Positions 42,178 to 52,185 of a stretch of DNA of 59,406 nt are shown here, in pieces. The translations under genes and the position numbers were made by a program. Within the stretch, counting starts at the first letter, position 1. Every line of letters begins with the position of its first letter. Origin of the DNA: Sulfurovum sp. (GTDB lineage Bacteria > Campylobacterota > Campylobacteria > Campylobacterales > Sulfurovaceae); contig NVUY01000020.1 in NCBI GenBank assembly GCA_002733215.1, positions 1 through 59,406 of the forward strand, in the 5' to 3' direction. The notes under the pieces were generated by a model that saw only the letters and a list, made by a program, of their open reading frames with translations, ran no database searches and was not told the DNA's origin.

Positions 42178-42489
42178 CTACAGGTAAGAACAACAATAAT
42201 CTGTAATACTTTTCACGGACACTTTAAATTTACTGTTTGCCGGAACATCAAAAGATTCCCCACCTTGTATGCTGAGCCATTCTTTTGCATTGGGAAGTTT
42301 CACATCAAGTGTTCCTGAAGTAATTTCCATCAGTTCCGAGGCGGCTGTAGCAAACTCATATTCACCCGGCAACATAAAGCCTAAGGTTTTTTTACTGCCA
42401 TCTGAAAAGTGTATGGTTCTACTTGTCACTGCCCCGTCAAAATAGTTATTTCCTTCAAGTTCAACGCTGACATTTTCAAAATTTTTCAT
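42178..42489 (-). CDS. ppnP: Pyrimidine/purine nucleoside phosphorylase
   Basis: 103 residues, a single cupin-like DUF1255 domain (FENVSVELEGNNYFDGAVTSRTI, LGFMLPGEYEFATAASE, ESFDVPANSKFKVSV). It cleaves nucleosides with phosphate to give base and ribose-1-phosphate. It is monocistronic, next to nrdB, another nucleotide-metabolism gene. Confidence 0.9.
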   Translation of the reverse strand: MKNFENVSVELEGNNYFDGAVTSRTIHFSDGSKKTLGFMLPGEYEFATAASELMEITSGTLDVKLPNAKEWLSIQGGESFDVPANSKFKVSVKSITDYCCSYL

Positions 42490-42610
42490 AATGAAATCCT
42501 TTTTTTAAAGATTATAACAAAAAGGGTATAATAAGAAATTAGAAAGTAACCATATAACATGCATATAAGCAAAAACACAAATATTAAATTTTAATACAAG
42601 GGGGTACCAA

Positions 42611-43732
42611 ATGCCTAATCAGAGAAGACTGCTCTACATCACCGACCAAGATGAATACATGGATCATAGTTTCATAGCTCCTTTATTTGAGATCTATCTT
42701 AAAAAATATCTGCATATAGATATCGTCTACTTTACAGAATTTAAATCAGACTTTGAGCATAAAGATTTGTACCATTTTATCGTGCCATCTCGATATAAGA
42801 ATGCACTACTTGATGAACTCAATAGAAATAATGTAGATATGCAAAGCTATGACTATGTCATGGTGCGTAACAATATTGAAATACTAGAACAAGTACTTAG
42901 AGACAGAGAGACCTACGGATACAAAGCACTTTTTAGATTTTCCTACCCTAAACGAAGCATTAAGATCTCTTGTGCTGAGGCAGAAAATAAAACAGATTTA
43001 CTAGCTCCCGTAGTCCATCATTTCAAAACTGCCAGCGAAACAAACATCATTAATCAATGTGATGCATTTTTACCTACTTCTCGCGCCATGCATAAGGCAT
43101 TTAGACCCGATGTAAACATAACAACCATCCTCTGCCCTCCCGCTATAAACCCTAGGTTGCTTTATGAAAATGAACAGCACACAGAAGATGAAAAAAGATT
43201 TGTCTATGTTGGCACATTGGATGCATTGAGAGAATTTGAAACAGTTTTAGATGCATTTTCTCAGCTAGAAAGTAAAAAATGGAAACTCCTCATCTCTACA
43301 AGAGATACCTCCTATGCAGAGGAGATGTTAGAAAACTATCCTCATATAAAAGATCAGATAGAAATATGTAATGCGCAAACGAAAGAAGCTATGCTTGAAC
43401 TTATAGCAAAATCAGATATAGGCGTGGCACTTCTTCCTGCCATTCCTATATATACTACATCTACAAGCGTAAAAATATTTGATTATTATGCTTCTGCTGT
43501 ACCTTGCCTTATGGCCAATGCAGAACACACAGCTACCATTTTTACAAACCGCGTAGATGCCTGGTTTTGTAACTTTAGCAAAGAGGACATATGTAAAGAA
43601 ATAGAATATCTCATCACTCTAAGCAAACATGAGGTTATGAAGGTAGGAGAAAAAGGGCAACAAAGACTCCTTGATATCCGAAATTATGAAACCATCGCTA
43701 AAACCATTGCCCAAAAAATTGAAACACTTTAA
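42611..43732 (+). CDS. GT-B glycosyltransferase-like protein (group 1)
   Basis: 373 residues with two Rossmann-like halves. The C-terminal half shows the GT4 pattern: RFVYVGTLD, KWKLLIST, SDIGVALLPAIPIYTTSTSVKIFDYYASAVPCLM, with the Glu/Asp of the donor-binding loop replaced by TSTSVK. Acceptor and donor unknown. No other glycan genes are adjacent. It begins a plus-strand group with mqo and gltA (14 bp to mqo). Confidence 0.75.
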   Translation: MPNQRRLLYITDQDEYMDHSFIAPLFEIYLKKYLHIDIVYFTEFKSDFEHKDLYHFIVPSRYKNALLDELNRNNVDMQSYDYVMVRNNIEILEQVLRDRETYGYKALFRFSYPKRSIKISCAEAENKTDLLAPVVHHFKTASETNIINQCDAFLPTSRAMHKAFRPDVNITTILCPPAINPRLLYENEQHTEDEKRFVYVGTLDALREFETVLDAFSQLESKKWKLLISTRDTSYAEEMLENYPHIKDQIEICNAQTKEAMLELIAKSDIGVALLPAIPIYTTSTSVKIFDYYASAVPCLMANAEHTATIFTNRVDAWFCNFSKEDICKEIEYLITLSKHEVMKVGEKGQQRLLDIRNYETIAKTIAQKIETL

Positions 43733-43746
43733 AAGGATTATAACCA

Positions 43747-45096
43747 GTGAAAAAAAATCATTATGATGTGTTAATCATAGGCGGAGGTATCTCCGGAACA
43801 GCACTCTTTTACGAGTTGGCTAAATACACCGATGTCAAATCTCTTTGCCTTTTAGAAAAATATGAAGCCCTCGCCACACTTAATTCTAAAGCGAGTAGTA
43901 ATTCCCAAACCCTTCACATCGGCGATATAGAGACCAATTATACCCTTGAAAAAGCAACGATTACCAAAAGAACTGCAAAAATGGTAGAAAATTTTTGTTT
44001 ACAATATGACTTGCAAGACAAGATCATGTTTAAACATCAAAAAATGGCGCTAGGTGTAGGTAAAAAAGAGGTACATTTTATAGAAAATCGTTACGAAGAA
44101 TTTAAAGAACTTTTTCCTTATCTTGAACTTTGGGATGTAGAAAAATTGAAGAGCATAGAGCCTAAAGTGGTCTACCTTGACAAAAAACAAAGCAAAATAC
44201 GTCCTGAACCTATCATCGCTATTGGTACCAATACACAATACACAACCATAGACTACGGCGCGATGGCTGAAGCCTTAGTCAAAGAAGCACTAAAGGCAAC
44301 AGAAGCAGACACAGATATTTTTTACAACACAGAGGTAATCGATATTATCAAAAAAGAAGACAAAATCTTTGAACTTGTGTGTAAAAATAATGAAAGATAT
44401 ACTGCTGACTTTGTAGTCGTCAATGCCGGTGCCCATTCACTCTTTTTGGCACACCGTATGGGTTATGGGAAACACATGGGATGCCTACCTATGGCAGGAA
44501 GCTTTTATATGACCCAAGGTCACTTTTTAAATGGAAAAGTGTATATGGTGCAAAACAATAAACTTCCTTTTGCCGCCTTACACGGAGACCCCGATATCCT
44601 GGCTAACAATAAAACACGTTTTGGACCCACAGCCCTCATGCTACCCAAACTAGAACGTTACAAAAAAGGAACCTACCTAGACTTCTTTAAAACCCTCAAT
44701 TTTGATCTACACATTGTTAAAATATTTTGGGATCTACTGAAAGATTCTGACATAAGAAACTATATTTTTAGAAACTTTCTTTTTGAAGTACCTTTCATAA
44801 ACAAAGGTCTCTTTGTACAAGATGCACAAAAAATTGTTCCATCACTCTGTGCAGATGACATTGAATATGCCAAAGGTTTTGGAGGGGTTAGACCACAAGT
44901 CCTAGATAAAGAAAAAGAAAAACTCATGTTAGGGGAAGCCTCCATAAATCCAGGGAATGGCATCATCTTTAACATGACACCAAGCCCTGGCGCCACTTCC
45001 TGTTTGGGAAATGCAGAGAGAGATTTAAAAATAATCGTTGAGTTTCTTAGCTTATCTTATGACGAAACACAATTTTTAAAAGATCTGACAGAGTAA
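43747..45096 (+). CDS. mqo: Malate:quinone oxidoreductase (epsilon type)
   Basis: 449 residues. FAD-binding GGGISGTALFYELAK at the N-terminus, then SNSQTLHIGDIETNYTLEKA. Later MAGSFY, LPFAALHGDPDI, FGPTALMLPKLER and GFGGVRPQVLD are as in the Helicobacter/Campylobacter Mqo group. It oxidises malate to oxaloacetate and reduces the quinone pool. Next to gltA, which uses oxaloacetate, so the pair forms a TCA-cycle unit. Confidence is lower for the exact substrate than for the family. Confidence 0.85.
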   Translation: MKKNHYDVLIIGGGISGTALFYELAKYTDVKSLCLLEKYEALATLNSKASSNSQTLHIGDIETNYTLEKATITKRTAKMVENFCLQYDLQDKIMFKHQKMALGVGKKEVHFIENRYEEFKELFPYLELWDVEKLKSIEPKVVYLDKKQSKIRPEPIIAIGTNTQYTTIDYGAMAEALVKEALKATEADTDIFYNTEVIDIIKKEDKIFELVCKNNERYTADFVVVNAGAHSLFLAHRMGYGKHMGCLPMAGSFYMTQGHFLNGKVYMVQNNKLPFAALHGDPDILANNKTRFGPTALMLPKLERYKKGTYLDFFKTLNFDLHIVKIFWDLLKDSDIRNYIFRNFLFEVPFINKGLFVQDAQKIVPSLCADDIEYAKGFGGVRPQVLDKEKEKLMLGEASINPGNGIIFNMTPSPGATSCLGNAERDLKIIVEFLSLSYDETQFLKDLTE

Positions 45097-45172
45097 ATAC
45101 ACACGGATTCTACACATAATATACTATATTAATCTATACATACAAAGAGATTTTATATAAGGAGTATATCGC

Positions 45173-46456
45173 ATGAAAAAGAATACCATGACCTTTACAA
45201 ATAACAATACGGGAGAAAGTTACGAATACAATATATTGGATGCCAGCAGAGGGTCTTCAGTACTTGATATACGTAGCTTTTTTGCAGACACTGGCATGTT
45301 CACCTATGACCCAGGGTTCACTTCTACAGCCGCATGCGAATCGACCATTACCTTCATTGACGGGGCTAAAGGAGAACTTCGTTATCGTGGTATATCTATA
45401 GAAGACCTGGCAAAACACCACAGCTACATGGAAACCTGCTTTTTACTGCTCAACAAACGCCTACCTAACAAAGAAGAGCTTATAAATTTTGATTTAGAGA
45501 TACGCCATCGTGCCTACCTGCATAGAGGGCTACAAAAGCTTTTTGATGCCTTCCCTGGCAATGCACATCCCATGGCGACACTCTCCGCAGCAGTCACTGC
45601 CTTAGCTTCTTTTTATGATGAACACATAGATATGAAAAATGAAGATGCTTACCTAGAAATGGCACACCGTATCATCTCCAAAATGCCCACCATCGCTGCC
45701 TTTGCTTACCGTCAGTCACTAGGCATCCCTTTTATAGAACCAGACATTGACTTAGGTTTCACAAAAAATTTCCTTACTATGATGCGTGCTTACCCTGGAG
45801 GGAAAATGCACCTTTGTGCCTATGGACATGAAGAGATCAATGATGTGGAAGTGCGTGCACTTGACACTATTTTTACCTTACATGCCGACCATGAGCAAAA
45901 TGCTTCCACCACTGTGGTACGTGGCGTTGCATCGACAGGAGCACACCCTTATGTTGCCATAAGCTCAGGGATCTCTGCACTTTGGGGACGCGCACACGGA
46001 GGAGCCAATGAATCCGTCATCGCCCAACTTGAATTTATAGGTTCTGTTGATAAGGTAGAAGCCTTCATAGAAAGAGCCAAAGACCCAGATGATAACTTCA
46101 AGCTCATGGGTTTTGGTCACAGAGTTTACAAAAACTTCGACCCAAGAGCCAAAATACTCAAAGAGCTACAAGATGAGTTAAGAGAAGAACTCAAGCTTGA
46201 CACAGAACTCATGGCGATCGCTAGAAAGATAGAAGAGATCGCTTTGAGTGATGACTATTTTGTTTCACGTAATCTTTACCCTAACATAGATTTTTATACA
46301 GGCATTATTTTAACTGCCTTGCAAATTCCAAAATCAATGTTCACACCTATTTTTGTCATAGGCAGAACTGTGGGATGGATCACCCAATGGATAGAGTTCA
46401 AAAAAGATAAAACTTCTAAAATTGCGAGACCGAGACAATTATACCTTGGGGAATAA
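45173..46456 (+). CDS. gltA: Citrate synthase
   Basis: 427 residues, hexameric type I layout. The catalytic residues are in place: WGRAHGGANE (His), GFGHRVYKNFDPRA (His) and PNIDFYTG (Asp). It condenses oxaloacetate with acetyl-CoA. It follows mqo by 76 bp with a good GGAG site. A GTAGGTCGGGG foldback directly downstream may act as a terminator. Confidence 0.96.
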   Translation: MKKNTMTFTNNNTGESYEYNILDASRGSSVLDIRSFFADTGMFTYDPGFTSTAACESTITFIDGAKGELRYRGISIEDLAKHHSYMETCFLLLNKRLPNKEELINFDLEIRHRAYLHRGLQKLFDAFPGNAHPMATLSAAVTALASFYDEHIDMKNEDAYLEMAHRIISKMPTIAAFAYRQSLGIPFIEPDIDLGFTKNFLTMMRAYPGGKMHLCAYGHEEINDVEVRALDTIFTLHADHEQNASTTVVRGVASTGAHPYVAISSGISALWGRAHGGANESVIAQLEFIGSVDKVEAFIERAKDPDDNFKLMGFGHRVYKNFDPRAKILKELQDELREELKLDTELMAIARKIEEIALSDDYFVSRNLYPNIDFYTGIILTALQIPKSMFTPIFVIGRTVGWITQWIEFKKDKTSKIARPRQLYLGE

Positions 46457-46462
46457 ATTTCC

Positions 46463-46596
46463 GTAGGTCGGGGTATCCTCTCCCCCGACACAAATCTCAA
46501 ATGAGATAAAAATTATATTTCATAAAAATAATTGATTAAAATCACAAAAATATTATTTCATGCAAATATTGTCGGGGAGAGGACACCCCGACCTAC
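46463..46596. repeat. 134-bp foldback element, GTAGGTCGGGG family
   Basis: Left arm 46463-46490 and right arm 46570-46596 are inverted copies differing by one transition and one extra C. Each arm folds alone (GTCGGGG/CCCCGAC). The right arm is identical over 27 bases to the single hairpin at 5093-5119. The A/T-rich core between has no reading frame. It begins 7 bp after the gltA stop. Confidence 0.8.
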
Positions 46597-46725
46597 AAAG
46601 ACCCTCATTTTAATAGACTAAAATAAGCGTTTTTATTTTATTTTCCATACTAGGTGTTGAAAAAAGGTTTAAAATTGCTCATTTTATGAGCTAGATATAC
46701 TTAACAGTGTTTTTACAAATAAAAG

Positions 46726-46895
46726 CTCGTTCCCATGCTTTGCGTGGGAATGCATAAATCTATCGTTGCATTATTTAAATTTTTATTCATTATTTTATGA
46801 TAAACGTAGAAATTTTATTTTCACAGAACGATGCTTTGAAGTTATTTTGGAACTAGAAGTGAAGTATGCATTCCCACGAAAATCATGGGAACGAG
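46726..46895. repeat. 170-bp foldback element, CTCGTTCCC family
   Basis: Left arm 46726-46756 (CTCGTTCCCATG...GTGGGAATGCATA) and right arm 46865-46895 match in inverted orientation at 29 of 31 positions. Each arm also forms its own hairpin (TTCCCA/TGGGAA). The motif resembles the widespread GTTCCCATGC...GCGTGGGAATGC repeats of unrelated bacteria. No coding sequence inside. Confidence 0.75.
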
Positions 46896-47038
46896 ATTAA
46901 AGCATGACTCAAATTTAGTAGCCTTTTTGTTTACTGTAGATTTTATCGAAGGGCGTGAGTGGAGAAAGGGAGTTTACCAATAGTAAGTGACCGAACGAAA
47001 CAAAGCCGTTCGGTGAAAGATACAGTGAAATAAAAGTG
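46896..47038. other. Region downstream of nrdA
   Basis: ACCGAAC (46990-46996) pairs with GTTCGGT (47008-47014), a possible nrdA transcript end, but without a T-run. No gene seen. Confidence 0.35.
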
Positions 47039-49408
47039 CTACTGACAACCTACACATTCTTGTGAACGATCTTCAACATCACCACTTGATTCAGGAGACT
47101 GGGAACGTAAATAATACGTTGACTTCAATCCAAACTTCCAGGCATTCATGTAAATCTCATTCAAGTATTTACCAGATGCTTTGTCAAGTGTAATGAAGAT
47201 GTTCAATGATTGTCCCTGATCTAACCATTTTTGTCTAATGGCTCCAGCTTTGATAAGAAGGTTCTGATCAAGTTCATATGCCGGGGTGTAGTACTGCCAT
47301 GTGTCCGCTGACAAGTTTGGTGCCACTACAGGGATAAGTCCTGAAAGATTTTCTTCAAACCACTTTCTTTTGTAAACTGGTTCAATCGCTTGTGTTGTCC
47401 CGGTCAAGATAGAGATAGACGAAGTAGGGGCAATGGCCATAAGGTACCCATTTCTCATACCGTCTGTTTTCACTTTCTCTTTCAGTGCCTGCCAGTCATG
47501 ACTGTAACCGAAGAGCCCTCCTCTGTCAACAAGTTTACATGCATTCTCATTTGCCTTGTCAATAGGAAAGATTCCTTTAGACCAGTCCGAACCTTCGAAG
47601 GTCGGATACTGTCCTTTTTCCAAGGCCAGGTTACTTGATGACTCGATCGTATAGAAAGAGAATGATTCCATGATTTCATCTATTTTAGTAAAGTGTTCAT
47701 GGCTTCCCCACTCTATCTTATTTTCTGCAAGCATCTGAGCTTCACCCATAACACCAAGACCAATGGATCTTGACTTTTCATTTGTCTTCTTTACTTTAGC
47801 AAGAGGGTAAAAGTTCAAGTCGATCACATTGTCAAGCATACGAATAGCTGTGGGGACAACACGTGCCAGATCTTCTTGTGTATGTATTTTAGACAAGTTT
47901 ACAGATGCAAGGTTACATACTGCCGTGTCACCATCTGTTTTTTCTTTGTCAACGATCCAGATCTGTTTACCATTTAAACTGTCAAGTGCTGTCACTTTTT
48001 TAGCCGGCTTTGTCATCCCGTTGTCTACCGTCAACAGTTCATTTTCATCATACGCTTCGACAGAACCATCTTCAAATGTAAACTGTGTCTTGTAAGTGTT
48101 AGGTCCTGTGTTTTGAAAGATCTCGGTACAAAGGTTTGTAGATCTGATAACACCAACATGCCTATTAGGGTTTGCTCTGTTTGCTGTATCTTTAAAGGTA
48201 AGGAAAGGGTTCCCTGTCTCAAAGTAAGAACGAAGCATCTCTTTCCAAAGCCCTTTAGCAGAGATACGCTCTCTGACAATATCGTCATCTGAGTTCTCAA
48301 GTTCCAGATAGCGTTTTTCAAAATCTTCACCATACAGTGTTGTCAACTCTTTCACTTCATACGGATCAAAAAGTGTCCACATCTCATCTGCCTCTACTCT
48401 TGCCATGAAGAGATCGTTTAACCAGATCGCAGGGAAAAGGTCATGTGCTCTACGACGTTCTTCTCCTGAGTTTTTCTTTAAGTCAAGAAAGTCACGTATG
48501 TCAACATGCCAAGGTTCAATGTAAACTGCGATGGCACCTTTACGAGTTCCGAGTTGGTCAACTGCGATGGCAACATCATTGGCGATTTTAAGGAAAGGGA
48601 CGATCCCTCCTGCAGCATGTTTATGTCCGTCAATGTATGAACCCATACCGCGAACCAGTGACCAGTCCCAACCGATACCTCCACCGAACTTGGAAAGCAA
48701 TGCCATCTCTTTGTATCCGTCAAAGATACCTTCGATGTTGTCAGGTGTTGACCCGATGTAACATGAGCTGAGCTGGTGTCTGGGTGTTCTTGCATTTGAC
48801 AATGTAGGTGTCGCAGCCATCACTTCAAATTTTGACAAGATGTCATAAAACTTTTTTGCCCATGTTTGACAATCAAATTCGTTTTGTGCAAGGAACATTG
48901 CCACACCCATAAAGAGTTGTTGTGGAAGTTCTATAGGTGTACCCTCTTTATTTTTAAGGAGATAACGATCATAAAGTGTTCTGATACCTAAGTATGTAAA
49001 CTGCAGATCACGTTCAGGTTTAATGTAGTCATTTAACTCATCAAGATCATATTTTTCTTTGAGCCCAAGAACGATACGCCCTTCATTCTCTCCACGTTCA
49101 AAATGCTCACGCAGATGGTTGTAACCTGTAAAGCCTGTCACCTTATGGTAAATATCATAAATAAAAAGTCGGGAAGCAACAAATGTCCAGTCCGGTCTGT
49201 CAATGTCAATCTTGTCAACTGCAGTTTTAATAAGTGTGGTTTGTATCTCTTCAGTAGAGATCATATCACGGAATTGAAGTTTTGCATCTACTTCAAGTTC
49301 ACTCTGACTTACGCGTATAAGACCTTCAACTGCTGCTGATGTATACTTCTGAATTTTCCCTACATCTAAAATTTCTACTCTACCGTTTCGTTTGACAACT
49401 CTGATCAT
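47039..49408 (-). CDS. nrdA: Ribonucleotide reductase class Ia alpha subunit
   Basis: 789 residues. An N-terminal ATP-cone (IRVVKRNGRVEILDVGKIQKYT) is the overall-activity site. The catalytic barrel has SSCYIGS, the NLCTE loop (Asn, Cys, Glu) and CNLASVNLS, and the C-terminus ends SQECVGCQ, the CxxC reduction pair. It makes deoxynucleotides with NrdB, encoded elsewhere in the window. Single transcription unit next to purB. Confidence 0.96.
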   Translation of the reverse strand: MIRVVKRNGRVEILDVGKIQKYTSAAVEGLIRVSQSELEVDAKLQFRDMISTEEIQTTLIKTAVDKIDIDRPDWTFVASRLFIYDIYHKVTGFTGYNHLREHFERGENEGRIVLGLKEKYDLDELNDYIKPERDLQFTYLGIRTLYDRYLLKNKEGTPIELPQQLFMGVAMFLAQNEFDCQTWAKKFYDILSKFEVMAATPTLSNARTPRHQLSSCYIGSTPDNIEGIFDGYKEMALLSKFGGGIGWDWSLVRGMGSYIDGHKHAAGGIVPFLKIANDVAIAVDQLGTRKGAIAVYIEPWHVDIRDFLDLKKNSGEERRRAHDLFPAIWLNDLFMARVEADEMWTLFDPYEVKELTTLYGEDFEKRYLELENSDDDIVRERISAKGLWKEMLRSYFETGNPFLTFKDTANRANPNRHVGVIRSTNLCTEIFQNTGPNTYKTQFTFEDGSVEAYDENELLTVDNGMTKPAKKVTALDSLNGKQIWIVDKEKTDGDTAVCNLASVNLSKIHTQEDLARVVPTAIRMLDNVIDLNFYPLAKVKKTNEKSRSIGLGVMGEAQMLAENKIEWGSHEHFTKIDEIMESFSFYTIESSSNLALEKGQYPTFEGSDWSKGIFPIDKANENACKLVDRGGLFGYSHDWQALKEKVKTDGMRNGYLMAIAPTSSISILTGTTQAIEPVYKRKWFEENLSGLIPVVAPNLSADTWQYYTPAYELDQNLLIKAGAIRQKWLDQGQSLNIFITLDKASGKYLNEIYMNAWKFGLKSTYYLRSQSPESSGDVEDRSQECVGCQ

Positions 49409-49728
49409 ATTACCCTGTCCTTTTGTGTTGCTTTGCCACCTTGTTTTATGACAATGATTAATCTGATTTTACTCAAATTTACCTTGGCTTATTTTGAAAA
49501 GTTGTATCATTTTTAGGCATCTTTTGCATAAGAAGAATAAATAGTTTTTGAAAGGCGGTGAGGAAGGGAGAAAGTTAAAAAAAGAAAGAGATAAAATAGG
49601 CAATTTAAAGTAGAAAAAGTAACACCAAAACCCAAATAGGATTAGAGGGCATTAACTTGTGCGAAAGATTTCAAAGCTGTATATTTGTACAGGGTGAAAT
49701 ATCTCGTGCAAGATGATGTGCTATAAAC
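49409..49728. other. Intergenic region between purB and nrdA
   Basis: About 320 bp, A/T-rich. The nrdA ribosome site (AAAAGGACAGGGTA) and a possible -10 (GTAAAATC on the minus strand, about 49470) are present. No gene and no clear terminator for purB identified. Confidence 0.35.
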
Positions 49729-51057
49729 CTATTTAAACACTCTTTTAAAGATCGCGTCAACATTCTTTGTGTAATAATCAAAGTTGAAACATTCACGTAT
49801 CTGCTCTTCTGAAAGAGATTGGCCGAGTTCTTCATCAGACAACAGGTATTGTAAATAAAGTGACTCACCATCTTCATTGGTTGTCGGTTTCCCCTGCTGG
49901 ATCTCTTCCCATACTTTCATTGCATTACGCTGTACGATCTTGTATGCATCTTCACGACTCACACCTGCTTTAGGAAGTTCAAGAAGCACCCGTTGAGAGA
50001 AAACAAGTCCACCTGTAAGGTTCAGGTTCTTCATCATATTCGCCGGCATGACTGTCAAGTTGGCAATGACATTATTCATACGGTGCATCATAAAATCACA
50101 AGTGATAAAAGCGTCCGGCAACCAGAAACGTTCTGTTGACGAATGAGAGATATCTCTCTCATGCCATAAGGCTACATTCTCCATAGCCGGAGTAATATAC
50201 GCTCTTACCATACGTGCAAGACCTGTAATGTTTTCTGTCAAGATAGGATTTCTTTTGTGCGGCATAGCAGAAGAACCTTTTTGTCCTTTGGCAAAATACT
50301 CTTCACACTCATAGACCTCTGTACGTTGCCAGTGTCTTACCTGAACCGCAAACTTTTCAATGCTTGATGCGAGTAAACCAAGTGTTGTCGCAAGTCTTGC
50401 ATAACGGTCTCTCTGTATGACCTGACTGGATGCAGGAGCAGACTTAAGTCCAAGTTCTTCCATCGCATAGTCTTCAAGCTCAAGAGGTGCATGTGCGAAG
50501 TTACCCATAGCGCCCGATATCTGACCCACGGAAATAACATCCATAGTCTGTTCAAGGTTTGTCAAGTGTCTAGCCATTTCATCATACCAAACTGCCAACA
50601 CAAGACCAAAGGTAATAGGCTCACCATGGATACCGTGTGAACGTCCAACCATCAATGTCATCTTGTGTTCCATAGCTCTTTTTTTGATTGACTCCATCAT
50701 CATTTTTGTGTCTTCTATAATGATCTTAAGTGATGCTGTCATCTGTAAAGCGACAGCAGAGTCAACAGTGTCTGAAGAGGTCATACCGTAGTGGAACCAT
50801 CTGCTCTCTTCACCCAGTGTCTCAGAGACAGAAGTTGTAAATGCGATAAGGTCATGTCTTGTCACTGCTTCTATTTCATCAATACGTTCAATAGAGAATC
50901 CTGCATTGTCAACGATCTTTTGTGCATCGTCATCAGGGATCAGTCCCAGTTTATTCCATGCTTTGACAACTGCAATTTCAACATCAAGCCATGCTTGATA
51001 CTTTGCCTGCATCGTCCAGTTCTTTGCCATCTCTTCTCTTGAATATCTTTCAATCAT
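49729..51057 (-). CDS. purB: Adenylosuccinate lyase
   Basis: 442 residues. Signature SSAMPHKRNPI with the catalytic loop Ser, MTSSDTVDSA and VGRSHGIHGEPITFG (catalytic His). It splits succinyl-AMP and SAICAR in purine synthesis. It is transcribed away from the RluA gene; nrdA follows in the same direction 320 bp downstream. Confidence 0.96.
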   Translation of the reverse strand: MIERYSREEMAKNWTMQAKYQAWLDVEIAVVKAWNKLGLIPDDDAQKIVDNAGFSIERIDEIEAVTRHDLIAFTTSVSETLGEESRWFHYGMTSSDTVDSAVALQMTASLKIIIEDTKMMMESIKKRAMEHKMTLMVGRSHGIHGEPITFGLVLAVWYDEMARHLTNLEQTMDVISVGQISGAMGNFAHAPLELEDYAMEELGLKSAPASSQVIQRDRYARLATTLGLLASSIEKFAVQVRHWQRTEVYECEEYFAKGQKGSSAMPHKRNPILTENITGLARMVRAYITPAMENVALWHERDISHSSTERFWLPDAFITCDFMMHRMNNVIANLTVMPANMMKNLNLTGGLVFSQRVLLELPKAGVSREDAYKIVQRNAMKVWEEIQQGKPTTNEDGESLYLQYLLSDEELGQSLSEEQIRECFNFDYYTKNVDAIFKRVFK

Positions 51058-51129
51058 AGTACATCCTATATGTGTGTATTTTATGATAGAATTCTACCAA
51101 AATAGCAGTTATAAAGAGGTAAGTAAAGT

Positions 51130-52062
51130 ATGCCATTCGTAAAAGAGAAATACCACATTGAAGAAGAGACTATAGCTTTCTTGTATGTTATGCGTACACT
51201 AAATTTCACTCAAGGACAAGCACAAAGGCACATTGCCAAAGGCCGTCTTCTCATAGGGGGTGAATCTATGGTCTATACAGGGAATAAGATACAAGGTGAT
51301 GTCGAGATGGTTTACTTCAAGGCCAAAGGAAGAGGACGTACCCCACTCTTTCACAACAAAGACTTTATGATATTTGAAAAGCCCTCGGGAATTCTCGTTC
51401 ACCCTAACACTATGTCTACCCCGTACTCCATGCTAGATGAAGTCAGAACCATCGCTGGAGACAATGCAAACTCTACTCACAGAATCGACATGGAAACCTC
51501 AGGTTTGCTCCTTGCTTCTAAACATAAAAAAGCAGAGTCACATTTGAAAAATGCTTTTGAAACACGTACCATCAAGAAGTCCTATTTGGCATGGGTAGAT
51601 GGTAAACTTACAGAACCTTTTTCAAGTCATGAACGCATCAAGATAAACAAGGACGGGTACGAAGAAACCAAACATAAGGTCTTCATAAATGACGAAGGAA
51701 AAGCTTCACATACAGACTTCATCCCATTAGAATATGATGAAGTATTGGATGCCACTCTTGTTGCCTGCTACCCCCATACAGGAAGAACCCATCAGATAAG
51801 AATCCATTTGTTCCACGTGAAACATCCTATTTTAGGTGACCCTATCTACGGTGCAACTTACGAAGCAAGCAATGATTATCTGGATCTCACACAAAGTAAA
51901 GAAAACAGACTCATCCACCATGGAGCGCCAAGGCTTATGCTGCATGCTCAGAGTCTTACATTTACCTATGGAAGTAAGTTTCATATAGTGAGTAAAGATG
52001 ATTTTGAAAGTCTGAAGGATTTGATTTATCCTAAGGATAAAAGGGTTTTTAATAAAAGGTAA
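51130..52062 (+). CDS. RluA-family pseudouridine synthase
   Basis: 310 residues. An N-terminal S4-like segment (LNFTQGQAQRHIAKGRLLIGG), then the catalytic HRIDMETSGLLLASK (Asp) and the HQIRIHLFH motif. It converts uridine to pseudouridine in rRNA or tRNA; the target site is not evident. A perfect parS match lies inside the gene (51809-51824), within the conserved HLFHVKHPILGDPIYG stretch. Confidence 0.9.
   Translation: MPFVKEKYHIEEETIAFLYVMRTLNFTQGQAQRHIAKGRLLIGGESMVYTGNKIQGDVEMVYFKAKGRGRTPLFHNKDFMIFEKPSGILVHPNTMSTPYSMLDEVRTIAGDNANSTHRIDMETSGLLLASKHKKAESHLKNAFETRTIKKSYLAWVDGKLTEPFSSHERIKINKDGYEETKHKVFINDEGKASHTDFIPLEYDEVLDATLVACYPHTGRTHQIRIHLFHVKHPILGDPIYGATYEASNDYLDLTQSKENRLIHHGAPRLMLHAQSLTFTYGSKFHIVSKDDFESLKDLIYPKDKRVFNKR
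51809..51824. promoter_or_regulatory. parS site 1 (ParB-binding), within the RluA-type gene
   Basis: TGTTCCACGTGAAACA matches the bacterial parS consensus TGTTnCACGTGAAACA at every defined position. Confidence 0.8.
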
Positions 52063-52164
52063 ATTGGTTTTTATACTTGCCCAATAGTTTAATTGTGCTG
52101 ATGCTACTCTCATCATAATTTAGAAGAAAAGAAACAAGAAAGTCTATGAGAAAAGACCCCTTAT

Positions 52165-52180
52165 TGTTTCACGTGAAACT
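52165..52180. promoter_or_regulatory. parS site 2, intergenic
   Basis: TGTTTCACGTGAAACT matches the parS consensus except for the last base. It lies in the gap between the RluA-type gene and the 33-residue ORF, 5 bp from that ORF's stop. Confidence 0.75.
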
Positions 52181-52185
52181 AAGCA

